Shown: piece after piece, positions 22,610 through 30,732 of the stretch
How the letters are laid out: every line of letters begins with the position of its first letter
Numbering within the stretch: position 1 is the first letter of the stretch
IMG/VR virus record: IMGVR_UViG_3300043465_001479
Coordinates: 45,967-109,966 of that record
Length of the DNA stretch: 64,000 bases
Origin: a virus
Strand: one strand, 5' to 3'
Program-made: the position numbers and the translations under genes
The notes under the pieces: generated by a model
What the model was told of the DNA's origin: nothing
Database searches by the model: none
Seen by the model: the letters and a program-made list of their open reading frames with translations, nothing else

Positions 22610-23218
22610 TCAGTAGAGAGCGTCAGGTCGGGGCCGCGAGGCTCCGTGGTCCTCGGTGAGGAGGGCGGTTCCTTCTAACACGAAGGTCACATCTGTCACG
22701 TCCCCAAAGAAAACTCGAAGCCCGAGCCGCCGGATGTCGGTGGTGAATTCTCGAAGAGATGTCTTGAGGGCGAAGGGAAGGACGATGCCTGTGGGCCGGT
22801 CGCCGTGCTGCTTCTGCCACGACGCCACCATGTCAGGGAGCATCGCCCCCACGAGCGTGGTGACAGGCGGATTGATCGTCGGCGGTGCTGGGTCTGGGTA
22901 GGGAGCAGGGAACGGCTCCGTGAGCAGTTGAGGGCCCCGGACGAGCGGGTCGAGGCCCGGGTGCATCTGGGAGGCAACTTCGACCTGTGGTGGTGGTGGT
23001 GGGGTAGGCACGACCGGCATCCGGAAGATCTGGTTGCCGCTGCCTCCGAGGATCGTCTCGATCTTCATACCGAAGGTGTTGACCAATGTTCGGACTGCGA
23101 TTTGCCAGTGTGGTCCTGCAGCGTCCTTCAGTTCACGCGAAGTGACGGAAACACCGTTCGCTTCAAGGAGCACTTTGTAGACCGCGCGAAGAGTCGGGTC
23201 GTCGATCGGAATCTGCAT
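22610..23218 (-). CDS. Hypothetical with probable winged-helix and polyproline linker
   Basis: 202 aa from ATG 23218. Residues 5-50 (LRAVYKVLLEANGVSVTSRELKDAA...TLVNTFGMKIE) fit a winged-helix; a polyproline run (PTPPPPPQ) follows; the C-terminal domain (GIVLPFALKTSLREFTTDIRRLGLRVFF) is alpha/beta. Function unknown, possibly DNA binding. AGTTTTC codes VFF. Confidence 0.55.
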   Translation of the reverse strand: MQIPIDDPTLRAVYKVLLEANGVSVTSRELKDAAGPHWQIAVRTLVNTFGMKIETILGGSGNQIFRMPVVPTPPPPPQVEVASQMHPGLDPLVRGPQLLTEPFPAPYPDPAPPTINPPVTTLVGAMLPDMVASWQKQHGDRPTGIVLPFALKTSLREFTTDIRRLGLRVFFGDVTDVTFVLEGTALLTEDHGASRPRPDALY

Positions 23219-23229
23219 CAGGGTCGCTC

Positions 23230-23739
23230 TCAGTGGATGTTGATGTCGGACATCTTCGGCAGGAAGCCTGTCAGTCCCGGGAGGTAGATAGATGACACGG
23301 GGCGCCACGGACCGAGACGAGGACGAGGGTTGAAGCGGTCAATCTCGCTCAGCGTCACCGAAAACTGGTTCGCGGTCTCGACGTGGACCACGATCGCTTC
23401 TCGCCGCAGGTTCCTCAAAGGAGGGTGAATGCTGGACGAGAGGCGGCTCTCCACTTGAAACCAGACCTCGGCAATGATGATGACGGACGACACGGTCGAC
23501 TGCGCGACCACCTCATCGACCGCCTGTCGGAAGATAGATCGAGCCTCTTCCTCTCCGTCCTCGCACGAGGAAGACGGAACCGTCAGCGTGATCAAGTCTT
23601 GGTCTGTCTCAATCAGCGCCGTCGCGTTGACGTGTTCTGACTCGAAGAAGGTCGCTTCGGCGAACCGCTGTCCGCGCGTCACTAGGTTCTGCATCCAGCC
23701 TCTCATACCAGTGATTGCGCGCTGCGTCTCGACTGGCAC
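23230..23739 (-). CDS. Hypothetical protein
   Basis: 169 aa if GTG 23739 is used; ATG 23706 is an alternative. Alternating strands and helices (SVIIIAEVWFQVES, REAIVVHVETANQF). Abuts the DUF3846 gene. Not recognised. Confidence 0.55.
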   Translation of the reverse strand: MPVETQRAITGMRGWMQNLVTRGQRFAEATFFESEHVNATALIETDQDLITLTVPSSSCEDGEEEARSIFRQAVDEVVAQSTVSSVIIIAEVWFQVESRLSSSIHPPLRNLRREAIVVHVETANQFSVTLSEIDRFNPRPRLGPWRPVSSIYLPGLTGFLPKMSDINIH

Positions 23740-24048
23740 CTAGACAACGATCTTCATGATGCGGTCGACTTGCTTGTCGTCGAGGCCGATCGTGTTCCCC
23801 TCCAAGTCAGAGGAGACAATGATGGCGGTGCCGACGACCGGGCGGGGACCATATGGGGTCACGAAGTAGCGGTTGAAGGGAAGATTCTTCATCAGGCCCT
23901 CCTCGTTGACCATCGCATCGATCCCACCACCGAGGCCCAGAGCCTCGATCCAGCCGCCGACTTCAGCCTGCAGAGCATCGAGGGTGTCCTCGATTTCGAC
24001 CACTTCAGGGAGAGCCCCCGGACAAACACGGACAGCGCGGATTTTCAT
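23740..24048 (-). CDS. DUF3846-family protein
   Basis: 102 aa. AVRVCPGALPEVVEIED, LDALQAEVGGWIEAL, VNEEGLMKNLPFNRYF and VVGTAIIVSSD follow the DUF3846 pattern of small phage/plasmid proteins, some of which resemble antirestriction ArdA-like domains. TGTTAC lies about 25 nt upstream. The palindrome GGACCATATGG is inside (23846-23856), encoding TPYGP. Confidence 0.8.
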   Translation of the reverse strand: MKIRAVRVCPGALPEVVEIEDTLDALQAEVGGWIEALGLGGGIDAMVNEEGLMKNLPFNRYFVTPYGPRPVVGTAIIVSSDLEGNTIGLDDKQVDRIMKIVV

Positions 24049-24080
24049 GGTTTGCTCCTATGAGCAGGGTCGTAACAGAG

Positions 24081-24479
24081 TCACTGCTCTTCCTCAGCGA
24101 CGAACCGGATCGCCGATGCGACGTCTTTGCATCCCCTGTACGCGAAGGAGTCGGGGCGTCCATCGACAGGTTCGTGAACAAGGATCTCGCCGTTGTCATA
24201 GATGCTGGCGGCATACTCTCGCCCTGCATCTAAGCCCAAGCTGTAGTCCAGCACGCCTCCGCCTCCGCTGCCGTCGATGCACTCAAGATACTCGCAGCAC
24301 ACAGCCTCATCCCCACCGGACTCGCCCCACGTCGTCGGCTCTGGAACGGCCAGCGGTGTGTAGGCGGGGATCAGTGGCGAAAGGCATGGGTAGTCGCCCC
24401 AGCACTCGCGGACGTGGTGAACCCGGTCGGGCCACGTGACGTTGGTTGATTGGCAGTAGTACCCGTCGGGCTTGCTCAT
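24081..24479 (-). CDS. Cysteine-containing hypothetical protein
   Basis: 132 aa with scattered cysteines (CQS, ECWGDYPC, CCEYLEC) and a Gly run. ATG 24479 follows TGTTAC by 9 nt with no Shine-Dalgarno. It is the first gene below the strong terminator that ends the fibre region. Confidence 0.6.
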   Translation of the reverse strand: MSKPDGYYCQSTNVTWPDRVHHVRECWGDYPCLSPLIPAYTPLAVPEPTTWGESGGDEAVCCEYLECIDGSGGGGVLDYSLGLDAGREYAASIYDNGEILVHEPVDGRPDSFAYRGCKDVASAIRFVAEEEQ

Positions 24480-24509
24480 GGAGCATCAGTAACAGGACTT
24501 CTGCTCTTG

Positions 24510-24548
24510 AAAAAACCCCTCGCACAGCGGGGGGAGCTGTACGAGGGG
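24510..24548 (-). terminator. Rho-independent terminator after the fibre module
   Basis: Minus strand: CCCCTCGTACAGC / GCTGTGCGAGGGG stem (24548-24516, one mismatch) followed by six Ts (24515-24510). A second hairpin ATGCCGG...CCGGCAT lies just ahead (24581-24558). This marks the end of the transcription unit of the adhesion genes. Confidence 0.85.
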
Positions 24549-24620
24549 CGCTGCTCAATGCCGGAGGAATAAAACCGGCATCGCGCATCTGCACTGTAAC
24601 ACCGTCTCAGCGCTTTTCAA

Positions 24621-25286
24621 TCAAGGCGCCGTAGAGACCGAGAAGCGCACCATGTCGAGATAGGCGCTGCCCGCTTGGCCCCAAGGGCCAGCCGTCGACA
24701 GCCCGCACCTGCTGGCTCCACCCCACGGGGCGTAAGTTGGCAGGGCGCTGGACACGAAGTACCCGTCGTCGGGCAAGCCGCCATTGATGCCGATGTTGAC
24801 GTAGACCCCGCTGCCGGGGCTCGTTTCCTGAGACACGACGATCTGGTCGCCCGTTGTGCTCAGGGGAAACACGTCCATGCGAAACGACAGCCAAGTCGTC
24901 ATGATGTTTCCCGTGTGGGCGAGGGACACCGACGTACCATTGTTGAGGTACAGGGCAGCCGCTTGAGGGTTCGCGTCGTAGGCGATGCCGTAACCGCTGG
25001 CAAAAGGGCCAGAAGCAGAAGTCCACTTCACGAAGAACCCGCCCGCAAAGGTGCCGACGTTGTTGGCGCGGCGGATGTATCCTTCTGCGCGGATGGCTTT
25101 TGTGATCGGGATGCCGACGAGCGCGCCTCCAGAGACAGCCGCCGACACCATCAGCGTCGCAAAGCCGTTATCCGCACCAAGCTGGCGGCAGAACGAACCT
25201 GCGCTCCCCGGCAAGGGGCTAGACAGTGAACTGTTCAGGATGGCCAAGTTCGTGCCTGTGATCGTATCCCAATCAGCGTAAGCCAT
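24621..25286 (-). CDS. Virion surface protein, paralogue of 25549 gene
   Basis: 221 aa beta-rich protein (ITKAIRAEGYIRRANNVG, WLSFRMDVFPLSTTGD) ending RCGLSTAG...SAYLDMVRFSV. The order 'ITKA...R', 'W..R.D', 'RCG', 'SxYxD' is shared with the protein at 25549, so the two are duplicates. The pattern resembles a LamG/jelly-roll-like adhesin domain, by inference. Confidence 0.7.
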   Translation of the reverse strand: MAYADWDTITGTNLAILNSSLSSPLPGSAGSFCRQLGADNGFATLMVSAAVSGGALVGIPITKAIRAEGYIRRANNVGTFAGGFFVKWTSASGPFASGYGIAYDANPQAAALYLNNGTSVSLAHTGNIMTTWLSFRMDVFPLSTTGDQIVVSQETSPGSGVYVNIGINGGLPDDGYFVSSALPTYAPWGGASRCGLSTAGPWGQAGSAYLDMVRFSVSTAP

Positions 25287-25313
25287 GCGCGCTCCAATTG
25301 CTCAAGAGAAAAG

Positions 25314-25508
25314 TCAGGTTCCCGGCCATCCGCCAGCGCTCTCAAACGACTCGTCAAAAGCCGCCGATGGTGTGGCGAACCCGGTGTACGTCCGCCAGTA
25401 GTCGGCTGGGTAGGTACCCGGCCATCCACCAGAAAACTCAAACGACTCCACGAATGGAGGCGCAGGGTCACGAGACGGTGTAAAACTGTTGATGAAGCCT
25501 GGGCGCAT
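25314..25508 (-). CDS. Small repeat protein, partner of 24621
   Basis: 64 aa. Two imperfect repeats built on ESFEFSGGWPGT and ESFESAGGWPGT, about 33 residues apart, with the same MRPGxINSF start as the protein at 26328. It precedes the 24621 adhesin exactly as 26328 precedes 25549, so the pair was duplicated as a unit. Confidence 0.6.
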   Translation of the reverse strand: MRPGFINSFTPSRDPAPPFVESFEFSGGWPGTYPADYWRTYTGFATPSAAFDESFESAGGWPGT

Positions 25509-25548
25509 AGGTCGTCCTCTTAGTCGGGTACACCAAAACTGACAGGGA

Positions 25549-26328
25549 TCACTGCGCGTCTACGACGAGGGCCTCAAAAGCATCGATGTAGCTCGAAGCA
25601 GGGTTGCTGGTGTCTGAGGATCCGTTCGTGTTTGACGCCCACGCCGTGAAGCCACAGCGCGTTGTTCCCGTAGGCGGGTTGTAGACGGGGTCGGTGACCA
25701 GCACGTCGACGGTATGCACGAGTGTCCAAGTGACGACGCCGAACCCGTCCGCCACCCCGGTGTACACGTCCAAGCGGTCTTTCGCGGATCCGACCGGCAC
25801 GATGTCCAACCGGATGGCGTACCAGATGTCCTCGACGAACGTGCCTGATATGACGGTGTCTGGGAAACTGCCGTTTACGGCACCGGCTGGTGTTCGCTTG
25901 CACAGGCGCAATCCGACGGCGGCAGCGCTGCCGCCTCCAGCTCCATCCCACGATGTCGCTCGACCAAGCACAAGATGGTAGCCGCCGGAGGTCACGCTGG
26001 CAGGTGTACGCCCGCTGACCCCGATCACAGACAGCGTCACAGCAGCGCCGGGGACGACCGATGGTTTGACCCGGACCCACGCGCGAAGCGAGACGGCCTT
26101 CGTCAGTGGAGTCCCGACGAATGCTCCCGATGAAGTTGCGGCGTTGATGCGCCCGACCCAACACTTTCCGGTTGCTCCGCTTCCTGATGGAAGCATCCGG
26201 TACTCGCGCCCGTAGGCTCCGTGAAACGTGAGCGGGTTCGACAGGCTCACATGCGTGATGGGGACACCGTCGGTGCCCCCGATGGGCAGCGAACCAAAGC
26301 TGAAGAAGTCGAAGTCAGCCTGAGCCAT
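25549..26328 (-). CDS. Virion surface protein, adhesin-like
   Basis: 259 aa from ATG 26328 (TGATG with upstream stop). Beta-rich, with LTKAVSLRAWVRVK, DIWYAIRLDIVPVGS and the end RCGFTAWASNTN...SSYIDAFEALV, paralogous to 24621. Predicted external virion component. Confidence 0.7.
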   Translation of the reverse strand: MAQADFDFFSFGSLPIGGTDGVPITHVSLSNPLTFHGAYGREYRMLPSGSGATGKCWVGRINAATSSGAFVGTPLTKAVSLRAWVRVKPSVVPGAAVTLSVIGVSGRTPASVTSGGYHLVLGRATSWDGAGGGSAAAVGLRLCKRTPAGAVNGSFPDTVISGTFVEDIWYAIRLDIVPVGSAKDRLDVYTGVADGFGVVTWTLVHTVDVLVTDPVYNPPTGTTRCGFTAWASNTNGSSDTSNPASSYIDAFEALVVDAQ

Positions 26329-26606
26329 CAGACACCATCCCATCCAGAGTCAAACTCTTCGAGAAAAGAAGCAGAAGGAGCAGCGAAGTTGGGCGTGGGA
26401 ACGGTGTTGGCAACAGTGCCTTCCCATCCGCCAGCGAACTCGTACTCCTCAGGAAAAGAGGCTGAAGGAGCATCGAAGTTCGGCGTGGGGACGGTGTTGG
26501 CGACCGTCCCTTCCCACAAGCCAGAAAACTCGAACTCCTCAAGCAGAGAGGGCGCGTCGCGAGCGCGACGAGACGTCTGGAAGCTATTGATGCATCCGGG
26601 GCGCAT
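26328..26606 (-). CDS. Small protein with 30-residue tandem repeats
   Basis: 92 aa: after MRPGCINSF, a 30-residue unit (EEFEFSGLWEGTVANTVPTP, then NFDAPSASFP) is present about 2.4 times; the 90-bp DNA repeat spans about 26331-26560. The acidic/aromatic core EFxGxWEGT recurs. Probably a structural connector or adhesin subunit. Confidence 0.6.
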   Translation of the reverse strand: MRPGCINSFQTSRRARDAPSLLEEFEFSGLWEGTVANTVPTPNFDAPSASFPEEYEFAGGWEGTVANTVPTPNFAAPSASFLEEFDSGWDGV

Positions 26607-26624
26607 GGTGCTCCTGAAGTTGGT

Positions 26625-26852
26625 TCAAGGTGACGACGTGAACGCTTGCGTCACGGGCGCTGCTGTGATCGTGTTCTTCACCTTGACGTTGTACGGAATC
26701 AGCGCAGAGTTGCTGTACGCAAGCTGGCCGTAGACCAAGAACGTGTTGGCAACGCCGTTGATTGCGTACCCTGTCCCCGTGCCTGCTGTCGCACCGCCTG
26801 AAGCGACGGAAAGGGAGGCGTTGCTGCCCCCCCCCCGATAACGCGCCAGCAA
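26625..26852 (-). CDS. Small structural protein with G10 tract at its start
   Basis: 75 aa if TTG 26852 is the start. Codons 6-9 contain a run of ten G (C10 on plus, 26827-26836), so slippage by one base would shift the frame. The rest (SLSVASGGATAGTGTGYAING..., LVYGQLAYSNS) is beta-rich and fibre-like. Confidence 0.45.
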   Translation of the reverse strand: MLARYRGGGSNASLSVASGGATAGTGTGYAINGVANTFLVYGQLAYSNSALIPYNVKVKNTITAAPVTQAFTSSP

Positions 26853-26861
26853 TGAACCTAG

Positions 26862-29800
26862 TCAAACAATGCTCCCGGAAGCGTTGACCCACGCGGAGCC
26901 GCTCCACCAGATCGGGAGCCCGAGCGTCGTATCAAAATACGTTCGTCCGACGTCTCCTGCCACCAGTCCAGCAGGCCGCGAACCCGCTGCGCCCGCCAGC
27001 ACTCCGATAGACGCGAGCGTGATGGTCCCGGCACCGTTTGTGACGCTGATACCAGTACCCGCCGTGAGCACCGCAGGCGTGAAGTTGGTGCCATTACCAA
27101 TCGGGATCGCGCCGTTCGCGGGTGCCGCCGCGAGCAGGCCGAGCGCGCCGACCTTGTCGAGCGCCGAACCGACCGTGGAGGGATCAGGGTCGAGCCAGTT
27201 TGCACCCGTCGTCGGCGTGTACGCGAGCGAGCGCGAGTCGTCGAGCAAGTCGTAGGCGACGAGCGCGGTGACGGTGTACGTCGTCCCGGCAGCGGGGTTC
27301 GCGGTGATGGTGTACGTCGTTCCGGCAGCCGGATTCGTCGTCCACGCAGCAGACACCGTGATGGTGTTCGCGGTGTTGGACAAGACGGTACGAGTCTGCC
27401 CCGACCCCGTACCGCCTGTCAGCGTGATGGTGCAGCCAGCCCATTGATTGACCGTCCACGCAGCAGCAGAGTTCGTGAGCGTCGTTGGCCCGCCCGCCGT
27501 TGCTGTGCCCGAACTCGTCGTCCACGCAGGCGTCACCGTGATGGCAGTCGCGGTGTTGGAGACGACCGTGCGCGTCTGCCCCACTCCGGTTCCCCCCGTC
27601 AACGTGATCGTGCCGCCCGCCCATTGGTTGGTCGTGAACGCCTTGCTGGTGTCCGTGATCGTCGTAGCTGCGCCCGACGTTGCCGTCCCCGAGCTTGTCG
27701 GGATGTTCAGTGTGCGCGCAGTGAGCACGCCCGATGTGTTTCGGCTGAACGCGAGCGTCGTGTACGACGTCGAGTCCATCTTGTAGCGAGCGCCGCCCGA
27801 AGAAGAGCCGATCTGGTACTGCGAAGCCGGGATTCCCGTACCCGAATACACGCGGAACTGGTCGACGACCATTCCGAGGTAGGACGTAGACGTCGATCCG
27901 GTGACAGCGCCGTTGTCGACGGTGCCGAGCATCGTTCGATCAATGTCGTAGATGCGGCAACCGTCAATCTCACCGATGGTCAAACGCGGGCCGAGGGCCG
28001 CGCCAAGGGTCGAGTTGTGCGTCTTGAGCGTGATCACGCCTGTGGGTGTTTTGTTCGTTGTACCGATCAGCGAGTAGATGGTGCTGTTGGCAACCGGCGT
28101 CGTCGCCCACGGTGCCGAGATCGTCAGCGCGGTCGCCGTGTTGGAGACGACCGTGGCGGTCTGACCCGCACCCGTACCTGCGGTCAACGTGACCGTAGCA
28201 CCCGCGTACTGGTTGACCGTCCACGCCTTCGTCGTGTCCTGCAACGTCGTGCTGCTTTGCGTGCCTGTGGCTTGTCCGGTGCCGAGGTTCCACGTCGACG
28301 GCGTGGAGACATAGGCGTAAGGCACGGCGCCGAGATAGGTACGAGCGGTGCTCGCCGACTCGCCGATGGTGCAGCCGTCGATCTCGATGACGCACGTCGG
28401 AAGGCCGTTCGTCGTCGGGATTGTGTAGGCGGTCGCGATAACCTGACCACCGATCAAGTTGGCCCGGTTCGCGTAGAAGTTGAACTGCCCGTAGTTGGCA
28501 TCCCAGTTTTGTCCGAGGTTCGATCCGGGGAAAGTCGGTTCGTTGAACAAGAGAGTGCTCAGGCCCGTGACCAACAGCGGATCTGAGGTCGCGTCGGCCT
28601 CGACACCGCCCCCGACAGCCCCTGTGATCTCAAACGTCGTCAGCGCGCCCGCATTAGTCCACGGCGCAGGGAACAGAGCCTTCAACGCTTCCATGTTGGA
28701 AGAAGGGAAGTCTGCGCGCACGGCGGCGAGCGTTACGTTGCCGATGATCTGAACACCGTTGCCGATAAGCTGCACTCGCGCCCGCTTGAAGCCGAGTGTC
28801 ACGTCACCGACGTAGCGCCCCGTCGCAAGCTGGAAGATCAGCTTCTCGGTGACGAACTGATTTACTTGCCCGACTTCATACGTCGTGCTGCCTGAAACAG
28901 GGGTCGTCGTCCACGCAGACGAAATCGTCAGCGTGTTCGCAGTATTAGACACGACCGTAGCGGTCTGACCGGAACCTGTACCGCCAGTCAGTCGAACGGT
29001 GCCGCCTGCCCATTGATTGATCGTCCATGAAGCCGACGTATTCTGAAGCGTCGTGCTGCTCTGCGTACCAAGCGCGGTCCCAGACACATAGGGCAGCGAC
29101 GTGACCTGCGAATAGGCGTAGTTGATGCTCGCATAGGGCTTGCCGAGCGTTCCACCTGCGGGGGTATCAGTGCCGTTGGTGGGATCGACGTAGACGGTAA
29201 GCGCCCCGGCGAAAACTGCGCCACCCGACGGCGCCGCCGACGTCCAGCCGCCCGCACCGTCTGATGTCAGGACGTTTCCAAGCGACCCGGGCGCGGTAAT
29301 GCCTGTGCCGCCGCTGCCGACGGGGAGCGTGCCCGAGACGTCCGTCGCGAGTGCCACGGAACCCCACGCCGGGGCTGAACCCGTCGAGCGCAGGACAGTG
29401 TTCGCTGCGCCGACGCCGAGGCTCACATTATCAGTGCCGTCGAAGTAGATCGTATCGCCCGCAACGCTCGTTGGAGCGAGTGCGTCGAACGCTTCTGTCT
29501 TTGTCGTCTGTCCCGTGCCACCGCTGGCTATGGCGACGGTGCCCGTCACGTTCGCCGCGTTGCCGCTGATATTGCCGCTGACGTCAGCACCGGGGATCGT
29601 GGCCGACGCCGTGAAGGCGCTGGCCCCGCTGCCCTTGACGTATCCGGTCAGCGTCGTGGCACCCGTACCACCGTTGGCGACACCGACGGTGCCGAGGCTG
29701 ATAGCTGGTGTGGCGCCACCGCTCGAAGACAACGGCAACGAGGCGGTCACCGAGGTGACGCCACCACCTCCTCCTCCTCCGATTCCAACCCAGACAGTGC

Positions 29801-30134
29801 CATTCCAAGCAAACTGCTGAAGGATGTCGATGACGAGGCGAGTGTCGCCGAGACGGTTGTTCAGCAGCGGAAGAGCGACAGTTGTTGGCACTGCGGGACG
29901 CCCGTTGAGACCAAGAGGCCAGACCGGCACCAGTTCCCCTGACGACTCGTAGGCTTCGAGGTCAATGTCGACGGCGACTTTTCCTTGGGCAAGGTACTCT
30001 TGCAGCCCAACCATGTCCCCCATCTCGGCAGGAGTGCGCTTGATGGTCGCGGTTTCACCCGGGGACAGCTCTGTGTAGAGGTCACGCATCCAGAGATTCC
30101 CCGAAGAGACGTTGGTGATGCGCAGAATGGACAT
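26862..30134 (-). CDS. Large tail-fibre protein, type A N-terminus
   Basis: 1090 aa. Residues 1-125 (MSILRITNVSSGNLWMRDLY..., WVGIGGGGGG) form the attachment domain shared with genes 38325 and 41884. The middle has fibre repeats, and four about 65-residue units of the 'TSASWTINQWAGGTVRLTGG' / 'GSGQTATVVSNTANTLTI' type, common in phage fibres. The C-terminus ends in a short WWSGSAWVNASG segment. Likely trimeric receptor-binding fibre. Confidence 0.85.
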   Translation of the reverse strand: MSILRITNVSSGNLWMRDLYTELSPGETATIKRTPAEMGDMVGLQEYLAQGKVAVDIDLEAYESSGELVPVWPLGLNGRPAVPTTVALPLLNNRLGDTRLVIDILQQFAWNGTVWVGIGGGGGGGVTSVTASLPLSSSGGATPAISLGTVGVANGGTGATTLTGYVKGSGASAFTASATIPGADVSGNISGNAANVTGTVAIASGGTGQTTKTEAFDALAPTSVAGDTIYFDGTDNVSLGVGAANTVLRSTGSAPAWGSVALATDVSGTLPVGSGGTGITAPGSLGNVLTSDGAGGWTSAAPSGGAVFAGALTVYVDPTNGTDTPAGGTLGKPYASINYAYSQVTSLPYVSGTALGTQSSTTLQNTSASWTINQWAGGTVRLTGGTGSGQTATVVSNTANTLTISSAWTTTPVSGSTTYEVGQVNQFVTEKLIFQLATGRYVGDVTLGFKRARVQLIGNGVQIIGNVTLAAVRADFPSSNMEALKALFPAPWTNAGALTTFEITGAVGGGVEADATSDPLLVTGLSTLLFNEPTFPGSNLGQNWDANYGQFNFYANRANLIGGQVIATAYTIPTTNGLPTCVIEIDGCTIGESASTARTYLGAVPYAYVSTPSTWNLGTGQATGTQSSTTLQDTTKAWTVNQYAGATVTLTAGTGAGQTATVVSNTATALTISAPWATTPVANSTIYSLIGTTNKTPTGVITLKTHNSTLGAALGPRLTIGEIDGCRIYDIDRTMLGTVDNGAVTGSTSTSYLGMVVDQFRVYSGTGIPASQYQIGSSSGGARYKMDSTSYTTLAFSRNTSGVLTARTLNIPTSSGTATSGAATTITDTSKAFTTNQWAGGTITLTGGTGVGQTRTVVSNTATAITVTPAWTTSSGTATAGGPTTLTNSAAAWTVNQWAGCTITLTGGTGSGQTRTVLSNTANTITVSAAWTTNPAAGTTYTITANPAAGTTYTVTALVAYDLLDDSRSLAYTPTTGANWLDPDPSTVGSALDKVGALGLLAAAPANGAIPIGNGTNFTPAVLTAGTGISVTNGAGTITLASIGVLAGAAGSRPAGLVAGDVGRTYFDTTLGLPIWWSGSAWVNASGSIV

Positions 30135-30196
30135 GCGTGCCTCAGTTCAAAGTTTGAGCAGGTGAGCAGGTGTCAGACGTCTTCGCGGTGTGCAAG

Positions 30197-30388
30197 TCAA
30201 CCGAGAGGTGGCCAGAGACCCGCGTCGATGTTCGACTGAGCATTCTCTTCAGCCCACGCTTGCGCTTCGTCCTTCGACGACCAAAGCGCCCCGCTGTTGG
30301 GATTGTACGGTTGCCAGACGACAGCCGCACCGTTGACATAGATGCGGACGGCGAAGGGAGAGGAATCTTCGACTTGAATGAAGGTCAT
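30197..30388 (-). CDS. Small fibre-associated protein
   Basis: 63 aa from ATG 30388. TFIQVEDSSPFAVRIYVNG...WSSKDEAQAWAEENAQ resembles small phage proteins found beside fibre genes, possibly chaperone-like. No proof of function. Confidence 0.55.
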   Translation of the reverse strand: MTFIQVEDSSPFAVRIYVNGAAVVWQPYNPNSGALWSSKDEAQAWAEENAQSNIDAGLWPPLG

Positions 30389-30390
30389 TT

Positions 30391-30732
30391 TCAGCCCCAA
30401 AAGAAGGTGAGTTGCGCGCTGGGCGAAGGAGGCGTGACTGTGTTGGACTGCTTCACCATGGCGGTCGCTGTGACTGGCAGGATATTCCGGCCCGCAAAGT
30501 TGCCCCCCGACACCGTCGAGAATGCTACGGCAGACTCAGGTGCCACGACAAGGGGGACCGGCGTGTTTGAAAACGCGATCCCCACAGCAACGAGTCCCCA
30601 CGACACCAGCGACGACGCCGACGTCGTTGCGACGACAGGAGTCACGGGGGCGACCCCGTCGACGTAGGCGGATGCGACGACCGCCGACGTCTGCGTCAGA
30701 GCGGCGACGTAGGTGGTCACCGCCACGGTCAT
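30391..30732 (-). CDS. Hydrophobic beta-rich structural protein
   Basis: 113 aa of Val/Thr/Ala-rich strands (VAVTTYVAALTQTSAVVASAYV) ending LTFFWG. No signal peptide or charged loops, so a capsid/fibre-surface subunit is more likely than a membrane protein. Coupled by ATGA. Confidence 0.55.
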   Translation of the reverse strand: MTVAVTTYVAALTQTSAVVASAYVDGVAPVTPVVATTSASSLVSWGLVAVGIAFSNTPVPLVVAPESAVAFSTVSGGNFAGRNILPVTATAMVKQSNTVTPPSPSAQLTFFWG

